Shown here: one piece after another, positions 9,014 through 16,183 of the stretch | Numbering within the stretch: the stretch's first letter is position 1 | Layout: the number at the start of each line of letters is the position of its first letter | NCBI RefSeq assembly: GCF_003991875.1 | Contig: NZ_CP031423.1 | Span: 2,418,001-2,482,000, forward strand | DNA: 64,000 nucleotides | DNA from: Microbacterium lemovicicum | Lineage (GTDB): Bacteria > Actinomycetota > Actinomycetes > Actinomycetales > Microbacteriaceae | Direction: 5' to 3' | Position numbers and translations under genes: made by a program | Notes under the pieces: model-generated | Database searches by the model: none | Seen by the model: only the letters and a program-made list of their open reading frames with translations | Told to the model about the DNA's origin: nothing

Positions 9014-9113
9014 GCCAAGGTCTCCTCCATCCTCGAGATGAGGACCGGCGACCCGGGATGCGAGTGCATCCGTATTGACGAGCCGACCGCAGTCGGGAGT
9101 ACTCCCCTTGGAC
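9014..9113 (-). ncRNA. yybP-ykoY manganese riboswitch (probable)
   Basis: On the minus strand the leader of the terC gene holds the conserved blocks of the yybP-ykoY element in order: GGGGAGTA (9107-9100), GTCAATAC (9079-9072, cf. GTCAACATAC in known members) and GGAGACCTTGG (9025-9015). The closing helix pairs CCAAG (9111-9107) with CTTGG (9019-9015). A further GGATGC/GCATCC hairpin fills the middle. Known members bind Mn2+ and control TerC/Alx or MntP genes, which matches the downstream gene. This was read by eye, not scored against a covariance model. Confidence 0.75.
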
Positions 9114-9217
9114 TTGCGAGACTACCGGATGGCGGAACCCGAAGCTGGGTATTGACAGGGCGTGGGCGCACTCGATAGGCCTATGCGTCCGAATGGATCA
9201 GCGGATGCTGCGGCCTC

Positions 9218-9712
9218 TCACCCCGCGAGGGGGCGGGTCATCGCGAGCTCCTGCCCGTTCGGTCCGGTCACCGTCACCCCGGTGGGCGTGAACCCCAGCC
9301 GCCGGTACGCCGCCTGGGCACGGTGGTTGTCGACGTGCACCTCGAGGCCGATCTCGTCGGCGCCGCGCGCCCGGGCCCACTCCCCCGCCGCATCCACCAG
9401 CGCATCCAACACACCGGCTCCTCGGTGGTCGGCCGACACGAAGACGCCGACGAGCAGCGCGCCCCGCCCGGAGCGCGCCGCCAGGACGGTCGCCGTGCCG
9501 ACCCATCGCGCGCCGTCTTCGGCGATGTACTGCGCGGAGTCGTCGCCGAGCGAGCCCGTGATCGCCCGGTCCGTCCAGAACGACTCCGGCCGCGCCTCGG
9601 CGGTCTCCCGCGTCTCGTGGAACGCGAGTCCGGCGGCCGGATCGTCGAGCGCCTCCAGGCGCAGGGCGCGCACGCGCTCCGCGTCGGTGGCCAGGATGCG
9701 CCGCACCCTCAT
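9218..9712 (-). CDS. GNAT-family N-acetyltransferase
   Basis: Single-domain acetyltransferase of 164 residues. The acetyl-CoA loop is VFVSADHRGAGVLDALVDAA (about residues 90-109), the R/Q-x-x-G-x-G/A motif of the GNAT fold. It is followed by LEVHVDNHRAQAAYRRLGF, the usual C-terminal half. Substrate is unknown. Its ATG overlaps the stop of the nicotinamidase gene by 4 bases (ATGA), so the two are translationally coupled. A much longer in-frame ORF exists upstream, but that is the shadow of the nicotinamidase in another frame. Confidence 0.83.
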   Translation of the reverse strand: MRVRRILATDAERVRALRLEALDDPAAGLAFHETRETAEARPESFWTDRAITGSLGDDSAQYIAEDGARWVGTATVLAARSGRGALLVGVFVSADHRGAGVLDALVDAAGEWARARGADEIGLEVHVDNHRAQAAYRRLGFTPTGVTVTGPNGQELAMTRPLAG

Positions 9713-10317
9713 CGCGCCGGCGTCCCGTCGGAGCCGCCGACCTCCGTCGATGAGAGCAGACGCCCGCCGGCCGCGGCGATCTCGTCGAGCGCGGCGGCGG
9801 AGGAGTCCGCGTGCACGCCCGCGACGAGGTCGGTGAGCACCCGCACGGTCCGTCCGGCCGCCAGCGCGTCGAGGGCGGAGGCGCGCACGCAGTAGTCGGT
9901 CGCGATGCCGACCACGTCGATGTCGCGGATGAGATGGGCATCGAGGAGGTCCGCGGCCGTCCGCCCGTCGTCGGTCATCCCCTCGAACAGCGAGTAGGCG
10001 GGGCGACCCTGCCCCTTCTTGAGGTGGTGGGTGACCGGCGCGGTGTCGAACACCTCGTCGTAGGCCGCGCCCTCGGTGTCCGCGACGCAGTGCACGGGCC
10101 AGGTGTCGACGAAGTCGGGCGTCTCGGAGAAGTGCCCGCCGTTGTCGCCGTCGCCGTCGTGCCAGTCCCGCGACGCGACGACGATCTCGTAGTCGGCGGC
10201 GTGCGCGGCGACGAACTCCGAGATGCGTGCGGCCGCGGCATCCCCGCCCTCCACACCCAGAGCGCCGCGCTCGGTGAAATCGTTCTGCACGTCGACGATG
10301 AAGAGGGCTCGCGTCAT
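9709..10317 (-). CDS. pncA: Nicotinamidase/pyrazinamidase
   Basis: Isochorismatase-fold amidohydrolase of 202 residues that converts nicotinamide to nicotinate in NAD salvage. The catalytic triad is visible: Asp in FIVDVQNDF (residue 10), Lys in THHLKKGQ, and Cys in GIATDYCVRASALDA. Metal ligands expected of PncA are in SRDWHDGD and GHFSE. Length matches the family. It leads a two-gene operon with the GNAT protein. Pyrazinamidase activity follows from the family but is not shown here. Confidence 0.88.
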   Translation of the reverse strand: MTRALFIVDVQNDFTERGALGVEGGDAAAARISEFVAAHAADYEIVVASRDWHDGDGDNGGHFSETPDFVDTWPVHCVADTEGAAYDEVFDTAPVTHHLKKGQGRPAYSLFEGMTDDGRTAADLLDAHLIRDIDVVGIATDYCVRASALDALAAGRTVRVLTDLVAGVHADSSAAALDEIAAAGGRLLSSTEVGGSDGTPAR

Positions 10318-10347
10318 ACCTCGACAGTACGCCGCGAGCCCTCCGGG

Positions 10348-12618
10348 TCAGCCGTCGCGGCGGGCGCGCAGCTCCCGACGGGTGCGGGGCGGGCGCGACA
10401 CGGTCGGCGCATCGACGGTCTCGGGACCCTGCCGCCACAGCTTCGACGGCCACCAGATGGCGCGGCCGATGTCGTAGGCCGCGGCCGGCACGAGCAGCGA
10501 GCGCACGATGAAGGTGTCCAGCAGCACGCCGAACGCCACGATGAACGCGAGCTGCGCGAGGAACAGGATCGGGATCACGCCGAGCGCCGCAAAGGTCGCG
10601 GCCAGCACCAGGCCCGCCGAGGTGATGACGCCGCCGGTGGCCACGAGACCCCGCAGCAGGCCGGACCGCGTGCCGTGCACGAGCGACTCCTCGCGGACGC
10701 GCGACATGAGGAAGATGTTGTAGTCCACCCCGAGCGCCACCAGGAACACGAATCCGTACAGCGGCACGGCGGGGTCCGCCCCGGGGAACCCGAAGGCGAA
10801 GTCGAACACCAGCGCGCTCACGCCGAGGGAGGCGCCGAACGACAGGATGACGCTCAGCACCAGCAGCACGGGGGCGAGCACGGCGCGCAGCAGCAGCATG
10901 AGGATCAGCAGGATCACCAGGAGCACGATCGGGATGATGAGCGTCCGGTCGCGGATCGACGTGGCGTTGGAGTCGATGTCGGTCGCGGTGACGCCGCCCA
11001 CCAGGACCGTGCCGGTTCCGAGCGCGTCGTCCATCGACGTGCGCAGCTCGCGCACCGTGTCTTCCGCGGGCACGGAGTCAGCTGCGTCGGTGAGGGTGGC
11101 CACGAGGAGCACGTCGCCGGCCGCGACGGTCGGCGCAGGAGCGGCGGTGCCGGGCGGACCGACGGCCGCGAACACCGGCGCGCCGTTCTCGACGGTGACG
11201 ACGGCCTGTCCCGTGGGGGAATCCCCGGATGCCGCGGCCACCGACTCGACGCCGTCGTTGCCGTCGAGCACGGTCACGGCCTGCGCCACCCGGTCTTCAG
11301 GCACGATGACGTACGCGGGGCTGCCCGAGCCGCCGGGGAAGTGCTCGGCGAGCGCGACCTGCCCGTCGCGCGCCTCGGAAGCGCCGAGCACCAGGTCGCT
11401 CGTCGGAACGCCGTCGGCCTTGAGCTGGAGGACTCCCGCCGCGGCCGCGAGGAGCACGACGGTGCACACGATCCACACCGGGCGGGCGTGGCGCGCCACG
11501 AACCGCGCCTGACGCGGCCAGATGCCGGTCACCGGCTGGGTCAGGTCGTCGGGGATGCCGGCGACGGCCCGCTTCGGGGTGAACGGCCAGAACGCGGCGC
11601 GGCCGAACAGGGCGAGGAGCGCGGGCAGGAAGGTGAGCGCAGAGAGCACGGCGAAGACGATGCCGATGGAGGCGATCGGACCGAGGGCGCGGTTCGTCGC
11701 GAGGTCGGACAGCAGGAGGCAGAGGAGGCCCGCGATCACCGTGCCGCCCGAGGCGATGATCGGCTCGAACGCTCCGCGCCAGGCCCGGGTCGTGGCATCC
11801 CACCTCCTCTCGCCCTCGCCGATCGCCTCTCGGAAGCGGGCGACGTAGAGCAGCGCATAGTCGGTGGCGGCACCGATCACGAGGATGAACAGGATGCCCT
11901 GCACCTGGCCGTTGAGGACGAAGATGCCGGCTTTGGCCAGCCACCAGACCGTCAGGAGCGCCACGCAGAGCGCGAAGACCGAGGTCAGCAGCACGAGGAT
12001 CGGCAGCAGCGGCGAGCGGTAGACGATCACGAGGATCACGAAGACAGCGCCGAGGGCGACGCCGAGCAGGAGGCCGTCGATGCCGAGGAAGCCTTTGACG
12101 AGGTCGGCGGTGAAGCCCGCGGGGCCCGTCACCCATGCCTGCAGCCCGTCGGGCAGAGCGGCCTGGACCGCCGTCCGCACCGCCTCGACACTGTCGCGGA
12201 CCTCCCCCGACGCGTCGATCGGCACGAAGATCTGCGCCGCCTCGCCGTCGTCGGAGACGATGGGCGGCGAGACGCCGTCCTGCACGCCCTCGACACCGCC
12301 GATGGTCTCGGCGAGCGACTGGATGTCGGCGATCTGCGTCTCGGAGAGCGCACCGTCACCGGTCACGACCACCACGGCGGGGATGCTCTCGTCGCCGAGG
12401 AACTCCGGGAGACGCTCACTCACCTGGGTCGCATCCGCGCTCTGCGGGAGAAAGCTCGACTGATCGTTCGAGGAGACCTCGTCGACCTTTCCGAAGTACG
12501 GTCCGCCGATCGATCCGCCGATGAGCCAGATCAGGACGAGGAGCGCGGGGATGCCGACGCGCAGCCAGCGTGACGGCGAGACGGACGCGCGGGTGCGCCG
12601 GGTCGGAGGCGGAGTCAT
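10348..12618 (-). CDS. MMPL/RND-family transporter
   Basis: Membrane transporter of 756 residues with two tandem MMPL domains. Each has one N-terminal helix, a large extracytoplasmic domain (about residues 40-180 and 400-550) and a bundle of five helices. Motifs typical of the family are GAATDYALLYVARFRE near residue 230 and GVDYNIFLMSRVREE near residue 630, where the Asp-Tyr pair lies in the proton relay. Actinobacterial relatives export lipids, siderophores or drugs; the substrate here is unknown. No transcriptional regulator is adjacent. The ATG directly abuts a perfect palindrome with a TAGATA-like -10, suggesting repressor control. Confidence 0.87.
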   Translation of the reverse strand: MTPPPTRRTRASVSPSRWLRVGIPALLVLIWLIGGSIGGPYFGKVDEVSSNDQSSFLPQSADATQVSERLPEFLGDESIPAVVVVTGDGALSETQIADIQSLAETIGGVEGVQDGVSPPIVSDDGEAAQIFVPIDASGEVRDSVEAVRTAVQAALPDGLQAWVTGPAGFTADLVKGFLGIDGLLLGVALGAVFVILVIVYRSPLLPILVLLTSVFALCVALLTVWWLAKAGIFVLNGQVQGILFILVIGAATDYALLYVARFREAIGEGERRWDATTRAWRGAFEPIIASGGTVIAGLLCLLLSDLATNRALGPIASIGIVFAVLSALTFLPALLALFGRAAFWPFTPKRAVAGIPDDLTQPVTGIWPRQARFVARHARPVWIVCTVVLLAAAAGVLQLKADGVPTSDLVLGASEARDGQVALAEHFPGGSGSPAYVIVPEDRVAQAVTVLDGNDGVESVAAASGDSPTGQAVVTVENGAPVFAAVGPPGTAAPAPTVAAGDVLLVATLTDAADSVPAEDTVRELRTSMDDALGTGTVLVGGVTATDIDSNATSIRDRTLIIPIVLLVILLILMLLLRAVLAPVLLVLSVILSFGASLGVSALVFDFAFGFPGADPAVPLYGFVFLVALGVDYNIFLMSRVREESLVHGTRSGLLRGLVATGGVITSAGLVLAATFAALGVIPILFLAQLAFIVAFGVLLDTFIVRSLLVPAAAYDIGRAIWWPSKLWRQGPETVDAPTVSRPPRTRRELRARRDG

Positions 12619-12639
12619 TTCGCTAGCTTATCTAGCGAA
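12619..12639 (-). promoter_or_regulatory. Palindromic operator at the MMPL gene start
   Basis: Perfect inverted repeat TTCGCTAG-N5-CTAGCGAA (12619-12626 and 12632-12639) whose last base touches the ATG. On the coding strand it includes TAGATAAG, a possible -10, so a bound TetR- or MarR-type repressor would block the promoter. The regulator type is inferred from family habit, not seen. Confidence 0.6.
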
Positions 12640-12721
12640 GGCTCCTCTGCGCCACCGATGACCCATCCTGCCGCGCCCCTGGATGGTGGCGGTGCGGGGC
12701 GGCGGTGGGCTGCGACGAGGG

Positions 12722-13117
12722 TCAGCCGCGCACGAACAGCAGGATCCACGAGGTGATGAGGGCCACCACGCCGACGCCGATCAGTCCCAGCGACAGGAGC
12801 TTGGCGGCCCGCACCGCCGGGGAGCCGGGCGTCGTGCGCATCCGGTTCATCCAGCCGCGGCGGGCGTAGACCTCGACCATGTCGCGGCCGCCGAGGGCGG
12901 CGTGGTCATGTGCGCTCAGCGGAGCCTCGTTGACGCCGCCGTCCTCGCCGAACCACCGCGCGAGCACGCCGTGCTCGCCCTCTTCGACGACCGCCTGCAC
13001 GCGCACCCACGTGCCGTCGAGCAGGAAAAGCACCAGGGCGACGCCGGCGATCAGGGCGCCGAGTCCGAAGCCCGTCCACGCGAAGATCTCCACGACGGCA
13101 TCGAGCGTCGAGTCCAT
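12722..13117 (-). CDS. Hypothetical two-helix membrane protein, 131 aa
   Basis: Small membrane protein I do not recognise. One hydrophobic helix lies near the N-terminus (about residues 10-34, GFGLGALIAGVALVLFLLDG) and one at the C-terminus (about 107-129). Between them is a polar stretch of about 70 residues that includes a predicted beta region (VRVQAVVEEGE) and ends in an Arg-rich segment. The central loop probably lies on one side of the membrane. Codon use is normal for the window. It is transcribed alone between the MMPL gene and tRNA-Thr. Confidence 0.7.
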   Translation of the reverse strand: MDSTLDAVVEIFAWTGFGLGALIAGVALVLFLLDGTWVRVQAVVEEGEHGVLARWFGEDGGVNEAPLSAHDHAALGGRDMVEVYARRGWMNRMRTTPGSPAVRAAKLLSLGLIGVGVVALITSWILLFVRG

Positions 13118-13147
13118 GGGCCCGCCGTTCCGGACGAGTACGACGAA

Positions 13148-13165
13148 GGCCCGCCGCAGCGGGCC
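13148..13165 (-). terminator. Hairpin downstream of tRNA-Thr
   Basis: GGCCCGC-CGCA-GCGGGCC, a 7-bp GC stem with a 4-base loop, 12 bases past the 3' end of tRNA-Thr. No clear U tract follows, so termination efficiency is uncertain. Confidence 0.5.
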
Positions 13166-13176
13166 CGAATCATCCG

Positions 13177-13249
13177 AGCCACCTAAGGGAATCGAACCCT
13201 TGACCTATTCATTACGAGTGAATCGCTCTGCCGACTGAGCTAAGGTGGC
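13177..13249 (-). tRNA. tRNA-Thr (anticodon CGU)
   Basis: A 73-base cloverleaf with acceptor GCCACCT/AGGTGGC, D arm GCTCAGTCGGCAGAGC, anticodon loop CTCGTAA (anticodon CGT, reading ACG), T arm AGGGTTCGATTCCCTT and discriminator T. The CCA end is not encoded. A TAGGAT -10 lies 31 bases upstream (13280-13285). Confidence 0.96.
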
Positions 13250-13279
13250 GCGCCTCGCTCACGCGATGCACGATCCACA

Positions 13280-13285
13280 ATCCTA
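13280..13285 (-). promoter_or_regulatory. -10 element for tRNA-Thr
   Basis: TAGGAT on the minus strand, 30 bases before the mature 5' end. The rest of the 13250-13477 gap to metQ contains no gene I can support, and I found no S-box or other riboswitch motif there. Confidence 0.45.
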
Positions 13286-13477
13286 CCCTGTCGCCACGGC
13301 CCTCGCGAACCGCGGTCGGAGGCGGGTTCGGCCGCGTGTCGACGTGTTACGGCCGATTCCGCGGACGCGCAACCGGCACGTAGCGTCGTCACGGTTCCGC
13401 GGCGAGGCGAGTGCGGCGCCCCGGTCGCGCTTGCGGTCGACACCGCAGTCGCGGACGTCGATCCGAGGAGTTCCCCT

Positions 13478-14377
13478 ATGTCCAAGTCCAGAAGACTCAT
13501 CACCGCAGCGGCTCTCGCCATCCCCGTCGCCCTCCTGCTCAGCGCCTGCGCGGGCGGCTCCGACTCCGCCGGCTCCGACGGCTCCTCCTCCGCGCCGGTG
13601 CGCATCGGCGTCGTCGGCGCGGGCGACCCCTACTGGGAGACCTACACGGAGGCCGCAGCCGCCGAAGGCATCTCGGTCGACATCGTCGATTTCACCGAGT
13701 ACACGCAGCCCAACCCGGCTCTGTCGGCCGGCGAGCTGGACCTCAACCAGTTCCAGCACATCGTGTACCTCGCCACCTACAACGTCGCCTCCGACGACGA
13801 CCTGCAGCCCGTCGGCGCGACGGCGATCTACCCGCTCGCGCTCTACTCGACGCAGTACGACGACGTCGCCGACATCCCCGCGGGCTCGACCGTGGTCGTC
13901 CCCGACGACGACAGCAACCAGGCCCGCGGTCTGCTCGTGCTCCAGTCGGCCGGTCTCATCGAGCTCGCCGACGGCGGCTCGATCTTCTCGACGGTGGCCG
14001 ACGTGCAGCCCGACTCGAAGGTGAAGGTCGAGGCTCTGGATGCCGCGCTGACGGCGACCTCGCTGCCCGACGTCGCCGCGGCGATCATCAACAACGACTT
14101 CGTCGCAGACGCGAACCTCACCTTCGACGACGCGATCGCGAAGGACGACCCGTCGGACCCGAACGCGGTGCCGTACGTGAACATCTTCGCCGCCAAGGCT
14201 GCGGATGCCGACAACCCGACGTACAAGAAGCTCGTCGAGATCTACCAGAACACGCAGGGCGTGCTCGACGGCGCCCAGGAGGCCGCAGGCGGGACGGCGG
14301 TGTTCGTCACGACGCCGGTCGCCGACCTCCAGAAGGCGCTGATTGACGTCGAGGACGACATCCGCGCCAACCAGTAG
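13478..14377 (+). CDS. metQ: Methionine ABC transporter, substrate-binding lipoprotein
   Basis: Lipoprotein of 299 residues in the NlpA/MetQ family, which captures methionine outside the membrane for the MetNI importer. The signal peptide ends in the lipobox LLSAC with Cys24. A Ser/Gly-rich linker and the two-lobed binding domain follow. Family motifs are GDPYWETYTEAAAAEGI, the DFTEYTQPNPALSAGELDLNQFQH segment (in pieces) and AAIINNDFV. GAGGAG precedes the ATG. It is the first gene of metQ-metN-metI, and a strong hairpin after its stop could reduce read-through so that the binding protein is made in excess. Confidence 0.92.
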   Translation: MSKSRRLITAAALAIPVALLLSACAGGSDSAGSDGSSSAPVRIGVVGAGDPYWETYTEAAAAEGISVDIVDFTEYTQPNPALSAGELDLNQFQHIVYLATYNVASDDDLQPVGATAIYPLALYSTQYDDVADIPAGSTVVVPDDDSNQARGLLVLQSAGLIELADGGSIFSTVADVQPDSKVKVEALDAALTATSLPDVAAAIINNDFVADANLTFDDAIAKDDPSDPNAVPYVNIFAAKAADADNPTYKKLVEIYQNTQGVLDGAQEAAGGTAVFVTTPVADLQKALIDVEDDIRANQ

Positions 14378-14387
14378 GAGCCCACCG

Positions 14388-14415
14388 CCGACGGCCCGCT
14401 CCGGCGGGCCGTCGG
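14388..14415 (+). terminator. Intercistronic hairpin between metQ and metN
   Basis: Perfect 12-bp stem CCGACGGCCCGC/GCGGGCCGTCGG with a 4-base loop, placed 10 bases after the metQ stop. It has no U tract, so it is more likely a partial terminator or 3'-end stabiliser than a full stop; metN lies 25 bases further on. Confidence 0.55.
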
Positions 14416-14440
14416 TGCGTCATCCCGAGGAGATGCACCC

Positions 14441-15478
14441 ATGACCCTGATCCGACTGCGCGGCGTCACCAAGACGTACCCGCCCGCCCGGAAGGGCGCC
14501 GAGCCCGTCATCGCCGTCGACGACGTCGATCTGGACGTCGCCGCCGGCGAGGTCTGCGGCATCGTCGGCTACTCCGGCGCCGGCAAGAGCACCGTGCTGC
14601 GGCTCGTCAACGCGCTCGAGAAGCCGACCTCGGGGAGCGTCGAGGTCGACGGCGCCGACATCACCCGCTTCGGCGAGCGCGAGCTGCGCGCCCTCCGCGG
14701 CGACATCGGCATGATCTTCCAGCAGTTCGACCTCTTCGACTCGCGGACCGTCGCCGGCAACGTGGCGTACCCGCTCGAGGTCGCCCGTCGTCCGAAGGGC
14801 GAGATCACGGCGCGCGTCGCCGAGCTCCTCGAGTTCGTCGGCCTCTCCGGCAAGGCGGGGAGCCATCCCGAGCAGCTCTCCGGCGGGCAGAAGCAGCGCG
14901 TCGGCATCGCACGGGCGCTGGCGACGAACCCGCGCATCCTGCTCGCCGACGAGGCGACGAGCGCGCTCGATCCTGACACCACGGCGGAGGTCCTCGCGCT
15001 GCTGCGCCGGGTCAACCGCGAGCTGGGTGTGACGATCCTCGTCATCACGCACGAGATGGACGTCGTGCGCTCCATCGCCGACCGCGTGATCGTCATGGAC
15101 GGCGGGCGCATCATCGAGCAAGGCGCGGTCTTCGACATCCTCTCCGCCCCGGCGCAGACGGCGACTCGCCGCTTCGTGTCGAGCATCGTCGAGGACGTGC
15201 CGCGCGGCGAGCAGTGGCAGGCGCTCCGGGCGCGGCATCCCGGTCGGATCGTCACGTTCACCGTGCGCGACGGCGATGTCACCCAGGCCGACGTCTTCGC
15301 CGCGCTGTCGGCGGAGGGCGTGCGCTTCGAGCTGATCCACGGCGGCATCAACGACATCCGCGGGCGGGTCTTCGGACACCTCACGCTCGCGCTCACCGGC
15401 GATCCCGCGGCTCTCGACCGCGCGGTGGCCGCCGCCGGCGCCGTCGCGCCGCTCATCGAGGAGGACGCCCGTGGATAG
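14441..15478 (+). CDS. metN: Methionine ABC transporter, ATP-binding protein
   Basis: ATPase of the methionine importer, 345 residues. It has Walker A GYSGAGKST (about residues 43-51), Q-loop FQQFDLFDSRTV, ABC signature LSGGQKQRVGIARAL, Walker B ILLADEATSALD and the switch His in VITHEM. Beyond the ABC domain, residues about 260-345 form the NIL domain found in MetN (FELIHGGINDIRGRVFGHLTLAL in pieces). In characterised homologues this domain binds methionine and shuts transport down when the internal pool is full. GAGGAG precedes the ATG. The 3' end overlaps metI by 8 bases. Confidence 0.94.
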   Translation: MTLIRLRGVTKTYPPARKGAEPVIAVDDVDLDVAAGEVCGIVGYSGAGKSTVLRLVNALEKPTSGSVEVDGADITRFGERELRALRGDIGMIFQQFDLFDSRTVAGNVAYPLEVARRPKGEITARVAELLEFVGLSGKAGSHPEQLSGGQKQRVGIARALATNPRILLADEATSALDPDTTAEVLALLRRVNRELGVTILVITHEMDVVRSIADRVIVMDGGRIIEQGAVFDILSAPAQTATRRFVSSIVEDVPRGEQWQALRARHPGRIVTFTVRDGDVTQADVFAALSAEGVRFELIHGGINDIRGRVFGHLTLALTGDPAALDRAVAAAGAVAPLIEEDARG

Positions 15479-16130
15479 GCTCATCGAGCTTCTGCCCCAG
15501 CTCTGGTCGGCGACGGCCGAGACGCTGCTGATGGTGACGCTCAGCCTCGTGTTCGGCGGCATCGCGGGGCTGCTCGTCGGCCTCGCCCTCTATGCGACCC
15601 GCGCCGGCAGCCTGTTCCCGCAGCGCATCGCGTTCACCGTGCTGAACGTGCTGGTCAACACGTTCCGTCCGATCCCGTTCATCATCCTGCTCGCCGCCGT
15701 GCAGCCCCTCGCTCGCGGGCTCGGCATCCGCGGCATCGGCATCGAGTTCGGCATCTTCGCCATCTCCCTGGCGTCGATGTTCGCGATCGGCCGCGTCGTG
15801 GAACAGAACCTGCTGACCGTGCGGCCCGGTGTCATCGAGGCCGCACGCGCGGCAGGGGCGAGCCGTTCGCGCATCCTCTTCCGGCTCGTGCCGCGTGAGG
15901 CGCTGGGCCCACTCATCCTCGGCTACACGTTCATCGTCGTCGCGCTCGTCGACATGACGGCCATGGCCGGCGTCGTGGCGGCCGGCGGGCTCGGTCAGTT
16001 CGCGATCGTCAACGGCTTCCGCCAGTTCAACCCCGCGGTGACGTGGGCGGCGGTGCTCGTCATCGTCGTGATCGTGCAGGCGGTGCAGTTCTTCGGCAAC
16101 TCGCTGGCACGCAAGGTGCTCCGGCGCTGA
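15471..16130 (+). CDS. metI: Methionine ABC transporter, permease
   Basis: Inner-membrane permease of 219 residues with five hydrophobic helices. The cytoplasmic EAA loop that docks on MetN reads VIEAARAAGASRSRILFRLVPREALGPLI (in pieces, about residues 120-148). It completes the MetNIQ importer. The GTG start lies inside the end of metN (8-base overlap), indicating coupled translation. A perfect 18-bp hairpin follows the stop. Confidence 0.93.
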   Translation: MDRLIELLPQLWSATAETLLMVTLSLVFGGIAGLLVGLALYATRAGSLFPQRIAFTVLNVLVNTFRPIPFIILLAAVQPLARGLGIRGIGIEFGIFAISLASMFAIGRVVEQNLLTVRPGVIEAARAAGASRSRILFRLVPREALGPLILGYTFIVVALVDMTAMAGVVAAGGLGQFAIVNGFRQFNPAVTWAAVLVIVVIVQAVQFFGNSLARKVLRR

Positions 16131-16143
16131 GCCGAGACCGAGC

Positions 16144-16183
16144 GAGAGGAGGGGATGCTGCAGCCGCAGCATCCCCTCCTCTC
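16144..16183. terminator. Bidirectional hairpin terminator
   Basis: Perfect 18-bp stem (arms 16144-16161 and 16166-16183) with a 4-base AGCC loop, between the convergent metI and alpha/beta-hydrolase genes. The arms are built on GAGGGGATGCTGC. It overlaps the hydrolase stop codon by two bases. Confidence 0.8.

Noticed and set aside
9811-12573. A 920-codon plus-strand open frame
   Set aside because: It is antisense to the MMPL gene, rich in Arg, His, Gly and Asp with no motif; a GC-driven shadow.
13250-13477. A SAM-type riboswitch before metQ
   Set aside because: I looked for conserved SAM core motifs and paired elements and found none.
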